A program made the translations under genes and the position numbers. 64,000 nucleotides of DNA, from contig NZ_JAJOYX010000001.1 of the NCBI RefSeq assembly GCF_022565915.1, forward strand, positions 186,001-250,000, written 5' to 3'. Positions within the stretch are counted from its first letter, which is position 1. The number at the start of each line of letters is the position of its first letter. The stretch is from Nesterenkonia sp. LB17. GTDB lineage: Bacteria > Actinomycetota > Actinomycetes > Actinomycetales > Micrococcaceae. A model generated the notes under the pieces. The model was given only the letters and a program-made list of their open reading frames with translations. It did no database searches and had not been told where the DNA came from. Positions 43,494-53,327 of the stretch are shown here, piece by piece.

Positions 43494-45242
43494 ATGGCCG
43501 ACACAATGGCGACCAATGGCGACACCCGGATCCCCGCTGAGAGAGCAGAGGTTCGGCAGCTCCGAGAGACCCCGCGGGCTTCGGTGCTGATCATCGGCGG
43601 CGGAATCAACGGTGTCGGCACCTTCCGAGACCTGGCGCTGCAGGGCGTGGACGTGGCGCTCGTGGAGCGCGGCGACTATTGCCAAGGAGCATCCGGGGCG
43701 TCCTCGCACATGATCCACGGTGGGATCCGCTACCTGGAGAACGGCGAGTTCAGGCTGGTCCGCGAATCGGTGGTCGAGCGCAATGGCCTGCTGAAGACCG
43801 CCCCGCACTACGTGAAGCCGCTTCAGACCACGATCCCCATCTTCAGCACCTTCTCCGGGGTCCTCGCCGCCCCGCTGCGGTTCATCACGCACCGCCAGCA
43901 CGGGCAGCCTCGCGAACGGGGAGCATTCCTGATCAAGGCGGGCCTGACCATGTATGACTGGTTCTCCCGCGCAGGCGGCGCGGTCCCGCGGCACCGTTTC
44001 GCCGGTCGCCGCGCATCCCTCGCGCAGCTCCCGGATCTGCGTCCCGACGTGCGCTACACGGCCACCTACTTCGACGCCTCGGTGCACAACCCGGAGCGGA
44101 TGACCCTGGATGTGCTGCGTGACGGTCTCAACGCCAACCCGGAGGTCCGGGCCACGAACTACGTCAGCGCGGTGAGCCGCAGCGGGGAGTCCGTGATGCT
44201 CCGCGACGAGCTCACCGGAGCTGAGTTCCCGTTCACCGCCGACGTGATCGTCAACGCCACCGGGGCCTGGGTCGATGGGACCAACGAGTCCCTCGGTGAG
44301 CCCAGCGCCTTCATGGGCGGCACCAAGGGCTCCCACATCGTGCTCGATCACCCCGAGCTGCTGGCCGCCTGTGCGGGTCGCGAGATGTTCTTCGAGAACA
44401 CCGACGGTCGCATCGTGCTGATCTACCCCATCGAGGACCGAGTGCTGGTGGGCACCACTGACATCGACGTCGACGTGAACGAACCCGCCGTGTGCACCCC
44501 CGAGGAGGTCGACTACTTCATCGACCTGGTCGGACAGGTGTTCCCCCGGATCGCAGTGGAGCCCGGGCACGTGGTCTACAGCTTCTCCGGCGTCAGGCCG
44601 CTGCCCCGCCACGACGCGACCCAGCCGGGCTTCGTCTCGCGGGACTACCGCATCGAGAAGCGCGAGGACCGGATCGCTGGACAGTCTGTGACCACGCTCA
44701 GCCTGGTCGGTGGGAAATGGACCACCTTCCGGGCGCTCTCCGAGCACCTGACCGATGATGTGCTCGAAGTCCTGGGCAAGCCCCGCACGGTCAGCACCGC
44801 CGGGCTCGCCATCGGCGGCGGCGCCGACTTCCCGAAGACACCCTCCGCAGAGAAGGCCTGGATCATGGCCCACGCCCGAGACGGCCTCTCCGCCGAGCGG
44901 GTGGAAGTGCTGCTGACCCGGTACGGGACCCGTGCCGCGGAGGTTATCGATCACCTCCGTGCCGGCGCGGACAAGGACCTCGACTCGACGCCTGAGCTGA
45001 GCCAGCGCGAGCTGGCCTACATGGTGGAGCACGAGCAGATCGGCCACCTGATCGACGTCCTGATCCGCCGCACCTCCCTGGCCTTCCGCGGGCTCGTCAC
45101 CGCCGAGCTGCTCAGCGAGCTGGGTGAGAGCCTCGCGCCGCTGCTGGGCTGGGACGCAGAGACCATCGCCTCCGAGATCAAGGACGCACAACGAGTGCTG
45201 CGTGAATGGCACACCGTTGAGCTCAAGGATCTGGTGGCCTGA
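43494..45242 (+). CDS. glpD: Glycerol-3-phosphate dehydrogenase, FAD-dependent
   Basis: The 582-residue membrane-associated enzyme oxidises glycerol-3-phosphate to dihydroxyacetone phosphate and passes electrons to menaquinone. FAD binding is at IIGGGINGVG (about 33-42); GASGASSHMIHGGIRYLENGEF and YSFSGVRPLPRHD are family blocks, and the C-terminal DAO_C domain starts near 450. ATG 43494 is chosen over GTG 43491 because the GAGGAG site (43482-43487) is then at normal distance. Confidence 0.95.
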   Translation: MADTMATNGDTRIPAERAEVRQLRETPRASVLIIGGGINGVGTFRDLALQGVDVALVERGDYCQGASGASSHMIHGGIRYLENGEFRLVRESVVERNGLLKTAPHYVKPLQTTIPIFSTFSGVLAAPLRFITHRQHGQPRERGAFLIKAGLTMYDWFSRAGGAVPRHRFAGRRASLAQLPDLRPDVRYTATYFDASVHNPERMTLDVLRDGLNANPEVRATNYVSAVSRSGESVMLRDELTGAEFPFTADVIVNATGAWVDGTNESLGEPSAFMGGTKGSHIVLDHPELLAACAGREMFFENTDGRIVLIYPIEDRVLVGTTDIDVDVNEPAVCTPEEVDYFIDLVGQVFPRIAVEPGHVVYSFSGVRPLPRHDATQPGFVSRDYRIEKREDRIAGQSVTTLSLVGGKWTTFRALSEHLTDDVLEVLGKPRTVSTAGLAIGGGADFPKTPSAEKAWIMAHARDGLSAERVEVLLTRYGTRAAEVIDHLRAGADKDLDSTPELSQRELAYMVEHEQIGHLIDVLIRRTSLAFRGLVTAELLSELGESLAPLLGWDAETIASEIKDAQRVLREWHTVELKDLVA

Positions 45243-45303
45243 CTCCGGCGGGCAGCAGCCCGACGGGAACCCCCTGAAAAATGAATAACGAAAGGAGCCA
45301 AAG

Positions 45304-46050
45304 ATGTCTCTAGAAGCTTTCGTCGCCGAGACATTCGGCACCATGCTGCTGCTGCTGCTCGGTTGTGGCGTGGTCGCCAACGCCGTCCTGCGAGGCACCA
45401 AGGGCAACAACGGCGGATTTCTGATGATCAACTTCGGCTGGGGGCTCGGCGTCTTCGCCGGCGTCTACGTCGCGGCGCTCTCCGGAGCGCATCTGAACCC
45501 CGCCGTCACGGTAGGTCTGCTGGTCAACGGCGACATCGAGACGCTGGGCCCCGACATCGAGAAGTCGGCTCTCAACGTGGTGCTCTACTTCGCGGCGCAG
45601 CTGCTGGGCGCCATGATCGGAGCCTTCCTGTGCTACCTCTCTTATAAGAAGCACTTCGACGCGGAGCCTGACCCAGGGGCCAAGCTGGCCGTTTTCGCCA
45701 CCGGCCCAGCCATCAGGTCCTCCCCCTGGAACCTCATGACCGAGATCATCGGCACCTTCGTGCTGGTGTTCGTCATCATCGCCTTCGCGGGTACACCTTC
45801 GGGTCTCGGACCCCTCGCGGTGGCACTGCTGGTGGTCGGCATCGGCGCCTCCCTCGGTGGGCCCACGGGCTACGCCATCAACCCGACTCGTGACCTTGGG
45901 CCCAGAATCGTCCATGCGCTGCTGCCCATCAAGGGCAAGGGCGGAAGCGACTGGTCCTACGCCTGGGTTCCGATTCTCGGCCCCCTGATCGGCGGTGCTC
46001 TGGGCGGTCTGCTGGCCATGATGGTCACCCTTCCCGTCGTGAACGGATAG
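45304..46050 (+). CDS. glpF: Glycerol uptake facilitator (aquaglyceroporin)
   Basis: The 248-residue channel has six helices and two half-helix loops: HLNPAV (about 63-68) and NPTRDLGPR (about 195-203). In the second motif Ala is replaced by Thr, as in several Gram-positive GlpF proteins. It lets glycerol diffuse into the cell for GlpK. An AAGGAG site precedes the ATG at 45304. Confidence 0.93.
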   Translation: MSLEAFVAETFGTMLLLLLGCGVVANAVLRGTKGNNGGFLMINFGWGLGVFAGVYVAALSGAHLNPAVTVGLLVNGDIETLGPDIEKSALNVVLYFAAQLLGAMIGAFLCYLSYKKHFDAEPDPGAKLAVFATGPAIRSSPWNLMTEIIGTFVLVFVIIAFAGTPSGLGPLAVALLVVGIGASLGGPTGYAINPTRDLGPRIVHALLPIKGKGGSDWSYAWVPILGPLIGGALGGLLAMMVTLPVVNG

Positions 46051-46129
46051 CGCAGAAGCATCGCGGGCGGCTCGGCTGCTGCCCGTAATCGGAACTTTCA
46101 CCGACTGCACACTCAACGAGGAGAACAAC

Positions 46130-47644
46130 ATGTCGAAGTACGTCATCGCGATCGACCAGGGCACCACCTCGAGTCGAGCCATCATCTTTGACCACAGCGG
46201 GAACATCGTGTCCTCGGGTCAGAAGGAGCACGAGCAGATCTTCCCCAAGGCGGGCTGGGTCGAGCACGACCCGATGGAGATCTGGAACAACACCAGGGAA
46301 GTCATCGGCAACGCACTCTCGAAGGTGAACCTGACCCGGCACGACATCGCCGCGGTGGGCATCACCAACCAGCGTGAGACCACGGTGGTGTGGGACAAGC
46401 ACACCGGAGAGCCCGTCTACAACGCGATCGTCTGGCAGGACACTCGCACCCAGTCGATCGTGGACGAGCTCGCCGCCGACGGCGGGGTGGAGCGCTTCAA
46501 GACGAAGGTCGGTCTGCCGCTGGCGACCTACTTCTCCGGCACCAAGGTGAAGTGGATCCTGGACAACGTGGAAGGTGCCCGCGCCAGGGCCGAGGCCGGG
46601 GACCTCTACTTCGGGAACACCGACTCCTGGATCACCTGGCACCTCACCGGCGGCACCGAGGGCGGCGTGCACATCACCGATGTCACCAACGCCTCACGGA
46701 CCATGTTCATGGACCTCGAGACCCTCTCATGGGATGACGAGCTCCTGAAGGCCTTCGGGGTGCCCCGCTCGATGCTGCCGGAGATCAAGTCCTCCTCGGA
46801 GGTCTACGGCACGGTCCACACCGCTCAGCTGCTGCGCGAGACGCCGGTGGCCGGGATCCTCGGTGACCAGCAGGCCGCGACGTTCGGTCAGGCCGCGTTC
46901 GAGAAGGGCGGGGCGAAGAACACCTATGGCACCGGCAACTTCCTGATCGTCAACACCGGTGAGGAGATCGTCCACTCGAAGAACGGGCTGCTCACCACCG
47001 TCTGCTACAAGCTGGGCGACGCCAAGCCGGTCTACGCCCTGGAGGGCGCGATCGCCGTGACCGGATCGCTGATCCAGTGGCTGCGCGACAACCTGGGGTT
47101 CATCAAGACGGCACCCGAGGTGGAGGAGCTGGCCAAGTCGGTGGAGGACAACGGCGGGGTCTACGTGGTGCCCGCCTTCTCCGGGCTGTTCGCTCCCTAC
47201 TGGCGGGGCGAGGCGCGCGGGGTCATCGTGGGTCTCACCCGCTTCGTGAACAAGGGCCACATCGCCCGGGCCGCGCTGGAGGCCACGGCCTTCCAGACCC
47301 GCGAGGTGCTCGACGCGGCCAACGCCGATGCGGGGGTCGACATGGCGGACCTGCGGGTCGACGGCGGGATGGTGGCCAACGATGCGCTGATGCAGTTCCA
47401 GGCCGACATCCTTGGGATCCCGGTGATCCGGCCGAAGGTGGTCGAGACCACGGCGCTTGGTGCGGCCTATGCGGCGGGCCTGGCGGTGGGCTTCTGGAGC
47501 GACACCGATGAGCTGGCGACCAACTGGGCGGAGGACAAGCGCTGGCTGCCGTCGATGGACGACGCCGAGCGTGATCGCCAGATGCGTCTCTGGAAGAAGG
47601 CCGTGACCCGGACGTTCGACTGGGTGGACGAGGACGTCAAGTAG
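46130..47644 (+). CDS. glpK: Glycerol kinase
   Basis: The 504-residue FGGY kinase makes glycerol-3-phosphate. It opens [12 protein letters not shown] (residues 6-17), has the [10 protein letters not shown] block, SRTMFMDLE near 190, and [15 protein letters not shown] and [13 protein letters not shown] near the C-terminus. GAGGAG lies ahead of the ATG. The gene ends the glpDFK unit, with a strong hairpin 46 bases later. Confidence 0.96.
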   Translation: MSKYVIAIDQGTTSSRAIIFDHSGNIVSSGQKEHEQIFPKAGWVEHDPMEIWNNTREVIGNALSKVNLTRHDIAAVGITNQRETTVVWDKHTGEPVYNAIVWQDTRTQSIVDELAADGGVERFKTKVGLPLATYFSGTKVKWILDNVEGARARAEAGDLYFGNTDSWITWHLTGGTEGGVHITDVTNASRTMFMDLETLSWDDELLKAFGVPRSMLPEIKSSSEVYGTVHTAQLLRETPVAGILGDQQAATFGQAAFEKGGAKNTYGTGNFLIVNTGEEIVHSKNGLLTTVCYKLGDAKPVYALEGAIAVTGSLIQWLRDNLGFIKTAPEVEELAKSVEDNGGVYVVPAFSGLFAPYWRGEARGVIVGLTRFVNKGHIARAALEATAFQTREVLDAANADAGVDMADLRVDGGMVANDALMQFQADILGIPVIRPKVVETTALGAAYAAGLAVGFWSDTDELATNWAEDKRWLPSMDDAERDRQMRLWKKAVTRTFDWVDEDVK

Positions 47645-47690
47645 CACTCAAGCAGCCGACGTCGAGCGGCAGACAGCTGCGCGCAGCTGA

Positions 47691-47730
47691 ACGGGCCCGT
47701 GCTGATCCCTTGAGATCGGTGCGGGCCCGT
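47691..47730. terminator. Terminator between glpK and the DUF1989 gene
   Basis: ACGGGCCCG pairs with CGGGCCCGT and the stem continues to about 17 pairs with wobble pairs, around CCTTGA. It serves two convergent genes. Confidence 0.82.
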
Positions 47731-47779
47731 CTGCGTGTCAGGTGCGTCGGGTGAGGGGCGCCGCAGCGAGGGCGACGTG

Positions 47780-48730
47780 TCAGGGGAGTCTGGACCCTCG
47801 ACCGGGATGTGGGGTGGCCACCAGCCCGTGACGCCCGCGTCTGCCGCGGTACGTCGCCGTCTCCGGGGGCCTCCAGGCGCCGAGCGCCTCCTCCTCGACG
47901 GCGAAGACCTGCACGCCCAGCGGGTGACAGTGCTCGAGCTGCTCTTCGGTGGTCGCCGCATCGGGTCCCCACATGTGCACCGAGAGGTCGCCCCCGGGGC
48001 AGGTGGAGAGCGCGCAGAGCAGATCGATCTCGGCGAAGAACTCGAAGTAGTCACCGGGCTGGGTGGGGCAGGCATCCATGAAGTACTCACGCTTCTCATT
48101 GAGGCCTGCGAACTGGAACACGTTGAGCACATCGTGGACGTCGTACTCGGTGAGGCCGTGACCGTGGATGGCCCGGGTGAGGTTGGAGTGGCAGTGGTAG
48201 TCGAAGTCCTCACCGGTGAGCATCCGATTGACATAGGGGTCACAGCGGGTGCCCAGCAGGTCGTGGATGACCTCGGCGTCGGGGTGCTCGGCCAGGGAGT
48301 CCCCGATCACCGTGGCCATCGGGCGCAGGTGGGGGAGTGTGGACCAGAAACGGTCATAGGTGGTCATCGAGGCGCGCTGCAGCTGCCGGGTCCGGGCGGC
48401 CCAGAACCGTTCGCGCGGGTTGTGCAGGTTCCACAGGTTCAGGTCACCGACCTGTGGACCCTCGATGGCGCTGATCCGCACGATCGACCCGGCACTGACC
48501 TCCCAGGCGTGACCGGAGCGGACCGGGATCTCGAACTCCCGGGTCAGCGTCCGCTCGGCGGAGGCCACGGCGTCATAGAAGCTGCGATCCGGGTCCAGCG
48601 GTCCTGAGGGCATCGACTGATACGCGGCGGGCTGATCGTAGGTGCGCGGCCTCGCTGTCCGTGCGCTCGCAGTGTCTGGGACGGCGGGGTCAGCGGTCGC
48701 GGGTTCTCCGCTGGTGAGGTCTCCGGTCAT
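47780..48730 (-). CDS. DUF1989 protein (urea carboxylase-associated family)
   Basis: The 316-residue soluble protein contains the family core from about residue 65: VRSGHAWEVSAGSIVRI, EGPQVGDLNLWN, LPHLRPMATVIGDS and CHSNLTRAI, with several conserved Cys and His residues (CHPLG, STCPGGDLSVH) likely to bind metal. Members often accompany urea carboxylase or guanidine genes, but none is here. The ATG at 48730 has an AAGGAG site; the frame to 48823 lacks one. Confidence 0.83.
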   Translation of the reverse strand: MTGDLTSGEPATADPAVPDTASARTARPRTYDQPAAYQSMPSGPLDPDRSFYDAVASAERTLTREFEIPVRSGHAWEVSAGSIVRISAIEGPQVGDLNLWNLHNPRERFWAARTRQLQRASMTTYDRFWSTLPHLRPMATVIGDSLAEHPDAEVIHDLLGTRCDPYVNRMLTGEDFDYHCHSNLTRAIHGHGLTEYDVHDVLNVFQFAGLNEKREYFMDACPTQPGDYFEFFAEIDLLCALSTCPGGDLSVHMWGPDAATTEEQLEHCHPLGVQVFAVEEEALGAWRPPETATYRGRRGRHGLVATPHPGRGSRLP

Positions 48731-48771
48731 GCTGTCTCCTTCTCGCGGGGAAGGGTCCAGTCTAGGGAAGA

Positions 48772-48804
48772 GGCCGGGGCCGACATCTGTTGTCGGCCCC
48801 GGCC
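48772..48804 (-). terminator. Terminator of the 2-oxoacid dehydrogenase operon
   Basis: GGCCGGGGCCGACA pairs perfectly (14 bp) with its complement around a 5-base loop, 38 bases after the E2 stop on the minus strand, followed by CTCTTCCCT. Confidence 0.85.
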
Positions 48805-48842
48805 CGTTCTGCTCATCCCTCAATGGTGCAGCCTATTGATCC

Positions 48843-50387
48843 TCAGAGATCCGCCAGCGCGGAGGACGGGTCCTCCAAGCAGGTGGCCACGAAGTTCAGG
48901 AACCCGCCGGCGGTGCCGCCGTCGCACACCCGGTGATCGAAGGCGATGGTCAAGGTGGCGACCTTGCGGACTGCGAGCTCCCCGTTCACCGCCCAGGCGC
49001 GGTCAAGGATCCGGCCGATGCCGAGGATTCCGACCTCGGGGTGGTTGATGATCGGGGTGGCGCCGTCGGAGCCGAAGACCCCGTAGTTGTTCACCGTGAA
49101 GGTGCCTCCGGTGAGCTCCTTGCCCGAGATCTTGCCCTCGCGGGCCTCACCGACCAGCCGTGAGATCTCCCCGTGCAGCGCCCGGGCGGAGAGCCGCTCG
49201 GCGTGCCGGATCACCGGAACCACCAGCCCTGCCGGTGTCTGGGCCGCGAAGCCCAGGTTCACGCCGTCGTAGTGCACGATCTCCTGGGTGCCGTCTGCCG
49301 TGTCCTCGAGCCTGGTGGCCAGGTCCGGATAGCGGGAGAGCCCGGCCAGCACGAACCGGCTGAGCAGCGCCAGCAGCGACGGCGCGGTGGTGCCGTCCTT
49401 GGCGGCCTGCGCCTTGAGTCGGGAGCGCAGCGCGAGGACCTCGGTCATGTCCACGTCCTGCCAGACTGTGGCCTCCGGGATCTCTCGGCGCGAACGGGTC
49501 AGAGTGGTGGCCACAGCCTTGCGCATCCCCGACATCGGGACGCGTTCGCGGACCTCGAGGCCACCCGGTGCCGGTGCCGCTGCGGGTGCGCCGGTCTTCG
49601 ACGAGCCCGCGGAGGGCTGTGTGGGACCGGACGCAGATGCCGAGGCAGGCGCAGAGCTGACCGCCTCGGCGGAGGCAGGGGCTGCCTGGGCGGAGGAGTC
49701 GATCGCGGCGAGCACGTCGGCGCGCAGGATCATCCCCTCCGGACCGGTGCCCGTGAGCTCGCCCAGGGTGAGGGCATGCTCGCGAGCCAGTCGGCGCACC
49801 AGTGGCGAGGACACCCGAGGGGCCTTCTGCGCTGGAGCTGTGACGGCTGGAGCGTCGCTCGCCGGGGAGGCGGCACCGCCGGCGGCTGCCGGGCGGGAGG
49901 CGCCGTTGCGTCGGCGGCGTCGCCCGCTGCTCTTCGAGGTGGAGGTGCCGTAGCCGATCAGGACATTGCCCGATCCTTCATCCTCCGCGGAGTCAGCGGC
50001 GGATTCGGGGGCCGTGGCCGCTCCGGTGGCGGGCATCGTGCCGGCGCGCTCCTCCTCGCGGTAGCTCAGTGCTCCCGCGGAGGAGCCGTTGGCGGCGCCG
50101 TCTGCTCCGGCGCCGGCGGAGTCATCCGCGGCGGATCCGCTTCCGGCTTCACCCTCGGCACCCACGCTGATCAGCGGTTCGTCCACGATCAGGGTCTCGC
50201 CCACGGCGCCGTGGAGCTTGGTGACCACTCCGGCGTAGGGGGTGGGCACCTCGATGGCGGACTTGGCGGTCTCGACCTCGGCGATGGGCTGATCCACCAC
50301 GATCGTCTCGCCCTCGGCCACCAGCCAGCTCAGCAGCGTGGCCTCGGTCAGTCCTTCGCCCAGGTCGGGCAGGTTGAAAGTGGTCAT
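48843..50387 (-). CDS. 2-oxoacid dehydrogenase E2, dihydrolipoamide acyltransferase
   Basis: The 514-residue core subunit has one lipoyl domain (residues 1-75; lipoylated Lys42 in ETAKSAIEV), an Ala/Ser/Glu-rich linker, a peripheral-subunit-binding domain (about 188-225, SPLVRRLAREHALTLGELTG) and the catalytic domain ending with FDHRVCDGG (His and Asp of the active site). The partner genes favour a branched-chain or pyruvate complex; the sequence alone does not settle which. It starts one base after the E1-beta stop. No E3 gene is in the operon. Confidence 0.92.
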   Translation of the reverse strand: MTTFNLPDLGEGLTEATLLSWLVAEGETIVVDQPIAEVETAKSAIEVPTPYAGVVTKLHGAVGETLIVDEPLISVGAEGEAGSGSAADDSAGAGADGAANGSSAGALSYREEERAGTMPATGAATAPESAADSAEDEGSGNVLIGYGTSTSKSSGRRRRRNGASRPAAAGGAASPASDAPAVTAPAQKAPRVSSPLVRRLAREHALTLGELTGTGPEGMILRADVLAAIDSSAQAAPASAEAVSSAPASASASGPTQPSAGSSKTGAPAAAPAPGGLEVRERVPMSGMRKAVATTLTRSRREIPEATVWQDVDMTEVLALRSRLKAQAAKDGTTAPSLLALLSRFVLAGLSRYPDLATRLEDTADGTQEIVHYDGVNLGFAAQTPAGLVVPVIRHAERLSARALHGEISRLVGEAREGKISGKELTGGTFTVNNYGVFGSDGATPIINHPEVGILGIGRILDRAWAVNGELAVRKVATLTIAFDHRVCDGGTAGGFLNFVATCLEDPSSALADL

Positions 50388-50388
50388 C

Positions 50389-51456
50389 TCAGTCCTCCCA
50401 CTGCAGCTCGTCGAGCGCGTCCAGGATGCGGTCCACGCTGGGCAGGTGGTGCTCCTCTAGCTTCGGCGATGGATATGGAATGTCGAACCCGGTGACCCGC
50501 TTGACCGGGGAGGACAGTGAATGGAAGCTGCGCTCCTGGATCCGGGCCACGATCTCGGCGGCCACCGAGACGAAGCCCTGCGCCTCGGCGATCACCACTG
50601 CGCGACCGGTCTTGGTCACCGTGGCCTCCAAGGCGGCGTCGTCGAAGGGCACGATGCTGCGCAGGTCCAGGACCTCCGCAGAGATCCCGTCCTCGGCGGC
50701 GGCCGCGGCGGCCTTCAGCGCGGTGGACACACTGGGCCCGTAGCTGATCAATGAGACGTCGGTGCCCTCACGGACGACGACGGCGCGGCCTTCAGCCCCG
50801 ACCCCGGCCGCCGGTGCGGACTCATCGTTCGCAGCGGCCTCGTACTGGGTGCGCAGTGCGCTGAGGTCGACGGCCTCCTTGGTCCAGTAGAGCTTCTTCG
50901 GCTCGAAGAAGATCACCGGGTCCGGGGAGTCGATGGCCTCGCGCAGCATCAGGTAGGCGTCGCTGACCGTGGCCGGGGTGTAGATCTTCAGCCCCGGGGT
51001 GTGCGCGTAGTAGGCCTCGGAGGAGTCGCAGTGGTGCTCCACGCCGCCGACTCCGCCGCCGTAGGGGATCCGGATGACCATGGGCAGGCGGACCCGCCCG
51101 CGGGACCGGTTGGCGGTCTTGGCGATGTGGCTGAAGATCTGCTCCAGCGCCGGGTAGGCGAAGGCGTCGAACTGCATCTCGATCACCGGGCGCATCCCGT
51201 TGATCGCCATGCCCATGGCCATGCCGGCGATGCCTGATTCGGCCAGCGGGGTGTCGAAGCAGCGGTTCGCGCCGAAGCGCTGGGTCAGCCCGTCGGTGAT
51301 CCGGAAGACTCCGCCGAGTGTGCCGACGTCCTCGCCGAAGACGCAGACCGAGCGGTCGCCCTCCATGGCGTCGGACATCGCGGTGTTCAGCGCTGCGGCG
51401 AAGGTGGTGGGCTTGGTGGTGGCGCCGGCCGGCGCGGGGGTGGTGGCAGTGGCCAT
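50389..51456 (-). CDS. 2-oxoacid dehydrogenase E1, beta subunit
   Basis: The 355-residue subunit, with E1-alpha, decarboxylates a 2-oxoacid using thiamine diphosphate. Characteristic blocks are VFGEDVGTLGGVFRITDGL, FDTPLAESGIAGMAMGMAING and MQFDAFAYPALEQIFSHIAK, with RIPYGGGVGGVEHHCDS. A 24-residue Ala/Thr-rich start precedes the domain. It begins 3 bases after the E1-alpha stop. Confidence 0.93.
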   Translation of the reverse strand: MATATTPAPAGATTKPTTFAAALNTAMSDAMEGDRSVCVFGEDVGTLGGVFRITDGLTQRFGANRCFDTPLAESGIAGMAMGMAINGMRPVIEMQFDAFAYPALEQIFSHIAKTANRSRGRVRLPMVIRIPYGGGVGGVEHHCDSSEAYYAHTPGLKIYTPATVSDAYLMLREAIDSPDPVIFFEPKKLYWTKEAVDLSALRTQYEAAANDESAPAAGVGAEGRAVVVREGTDVSLISYGPSVSTALKAAAAAAEDGISAEVLDLRSIVPFDDAALEATVTKTGRAVVIAEAQGFVSVAAEIVARIQERSFHSLSSPVKRVTGFDIPYPSPKLEEHHLPSVDRILDALDELQWED

Positions 51457-51459
51457 GGG

Positions 51460-52644
51460 TCAGCCCTCCTGGCTTCGCTCGAGCTCATCGGCCAGCTTGG
51501 CGCGCTGTTCGCGCAGCTGGGCGGTCGGGGCGGCATAGACGTGGTCGAAGATCTCCAGCGGGTCCATGTCCGGTTCGGTGGTCATGGCCAGACGCAGTGC
51601 GGCCGCGACCTCCTCGGCCTTCCCGCTGATCCGGGTCTCGGCGTCGGAGTCGAGGACCCCGCGCTCGGTGAGGAAGGTGCGCATGCGCAGCAGCGGGTCA
51701 CGCTGCTTCCACTGCTCGACCTCGGCGGACTCGCGGTAGCGGGAGTCGTCGTCGGCGTTGGTGTGGGCCTGCATCCGATAGGTGATGGCTTCGAGCAGCA
51801 GCGGCATCGAGTTCTTCCGGGCCAGCTCGACGGCGCGGCGCAGCGTGGCCAGCACGGCCACCATGTCGTTGCCGTCCACCTGCTCCCCGGCCATGCCGTA
51901 GCCGATGGCCTTGTGCGCCAGCGAAGGCGCAGCGGTCTGCGCCGAGAGCGGCACCGAGATGGCGTAGCCGTTGTTCTGCACGAAGAACACCACCGGGACC
52001 TCGAAGACCGCGGCGAAGTTCAGCGCCTCGTGGAAGTCGCCCTCGCTGGTGGCGCCGTCGCCGCACATCGCGAGCACCACGGTGTCCTCGCCGCGCAGCT
52101 TCGCCGCGTGGGCCACGCCGACGGCGTGGAGCAGCTGGGTGGTCAGCGGCGTCGACATGGCAGAGATCTTGTAGTCCAGCGGGTCATAGCCGCAGTGCCA
52201 GTCGCCGCGGAAGGAGACCATGACCTCCAGCGGGTCCACCCCGCGGGTGATCGTGGCGACGGTGTCGCGGTAGGTGGGGAACATCCAGTCTCCGGTGCCC
52301 AGTGCAAGGGCGGCACCGACCTGGCATGCCTCCTGGCCGTGGGAGGAGGGGTAGACGGCGAGCCGGCCCTGGCGGACCAGGGCATAGTTCTGGTCATTGA
52401 CCCGGCGGCCCACCACCAGCGCCTCGTAGGCGGCCAGCAGGGCGTCGTCCTCGGGGATCGGGTATTCGTGCCCGGGGCTGGTGCCCTGGGCCTCCTCGGC
52501 GATCAGCTGCCCGTCGGGTCCGAGCATCCGGATCTGCTGGGCGGCCGGGAGCATGTACTGCTCCGGGGTGATCCCGAAGCTGCTGCTCGTCTCCTTGATG
52601 TGGGAGCCCTGGATCGGGGTCCCGTCCCGTGTCTCGCTGGTCAT
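51460..52644 (-). CDS. 2-oxoacid dehydrogenase E1, alpha subunit
   Basis: The 394-residue subunit binds thiamine diphosphate: GDGATSEGDFHEALNFAAVF (about 195-214) is the cofactor motif, and the phosphorylation-loop region reads RMQAHTNADDDSRYR. SSHGQEACQVGAALAL and FPTYRDTVA are typical of branched-chain/pyruvate E1-alpha of Gram-positives. AGGAGGA lies before the ATG. It heads a three-gene operon divergent from an Lrp/AsnC regulator, an arrangement that favours a branched-chain 2-oxoacid (Bkd) role. Confidence 0.92.
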   Translation of the reverse strand: MTSETRDGTPIQGSHIKETSSSFGITPEQYMLPAAQQIRMLGPDGQLIAEEAQGTSPGHEYPIPEDDALLAAYEALVVGRRVNDQNYALVRQGRLAVYPSSHGQEACQVGAALALGTGDWMFPTYRDTVATITRGVDPLEVMVSFRGDWHCGYDPLDYKISAMSTPLTTQLLHAVGVAHAAKLRGEDTVVLAMCGDGATSEGDFHEALNFAAVFEVPVVFFVQNNGYAISVPLSAQTAAPSLAHKAIGYGMAGEQVDGNDMVAVLATLRRAVELARKNSMPLLLEAITYRMQAHTNADDDSRYRESAEVEQWKQRDPLLRMRTFLTERGVLDSDAETRISGKAEEVAAALRLAMTTEPDMDPLEIFDHVYAAPTAQLREQRAKLADELERSQEG

Positions 52645-52688
52645 CGCGAGTCCTCCTAAAAAAGTCTCTCGTGCAGGTGTCGTGCATC

Positions 52689-52707
52689 ACACTCTTGGTA
52701 CGAGTGT
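52689..52707. promoter_or_regulatory. Palindrome between E1-alpha and Lrp genes
   Basis: ACACTC and GAGTGT are separated by TTGGTAC in the 185-base divergent region. Position and symmetry fit an operator for the adjacent Lrp/AsnC protein. A TGCACGA direct repeat lies nearer to the E1-alpha gene. Confidence 0.4.
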
Positions 52708-52829
52708 CACCCAGCTCGCCTGCGCGTGACCACTGCGCAGACACATCCAAGACGGCGTCCGCCCGGGGGTCCCCGGGGCTGGACGAACTGCTCGTGTGGG
52801 GTGCGCCACGGCTGGTATCGTCCAGAGCT

Positions 52830-53327
52830 ATGGGCGATGAACGAGACGAGGCGGCGAGAGGTCAGATCTCGCTGGACTCCGTGGACCACCGGATCCTGCA
52901 TGCGCTGAGTCAGGATGCCCGCCAATCGGTGAGCGCCCTGGCCTCCGGGCTGCACCTGTCCCGGGCCAACGCCTATGAGCGGATCTCCCGGCTGCGCGCC
53001 GCCGGAGTGCTGCAGGGCTATACCGCGGTGATCGATCCTCGGGCGGCCGGGATGTCCACGGCGGCCTACGTCTTTCTCACCCTGAAGCAGGATGACTGGG
53101 AGGTGCTGCGCGGGGCGCTCGCCGATGAGCCCGCGGTGCGGCATCTGGCGCTGGTCGGCGGACAGTACGACGCGGTGCTGCTGGTGCGCACCCGCACCGT
53201 GGAGGAGCTGCGCCGCGTGGTCTTCGAGCGGATCCAGTCGCTGGCCTGCGTACAGTCCTCCCAGACCGCCCTGATCTTCGACGACCACACCCAATACGAG
53301 CACCCGATGCCAAGGAGACCTTCATGA
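52830..53327 (+). CDS. Lrp/AsnC-family regulator
   Basis: The 165-residue protein has an N-terminal helix-turn-helix (LSQDARQSVSALASGLHLSRANAYERISRL, split around residues 26-55) and a C-terminal RAM domain (LALVGGQYDAVLLV). These bind amino acids and act as octamers. It probably controls the divergent 2-oxoacid dehydrogenase genes (BkdR-like, inferred). The ATG at 52830 is chosen from the family start; a TATCGT element at 52816-52821 would make the transcript nearly leaderless. It overlaps the next gene (ATGA). Confidence 0.87.
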   Translation: MGDERDEAARGQISLDSVDHRILHALSQDARQSVSALASGLHLSRANAYERISRLRAAGVLQGYTAVIDPRAAGMSTAAYVFLTLKQDDWEVLRGALADEPAVRHLALVGGQYDAVLLVRTRTVEELRRVVFERIQSLACVQSSQTALIFDDHTQYEHPMPRRPS

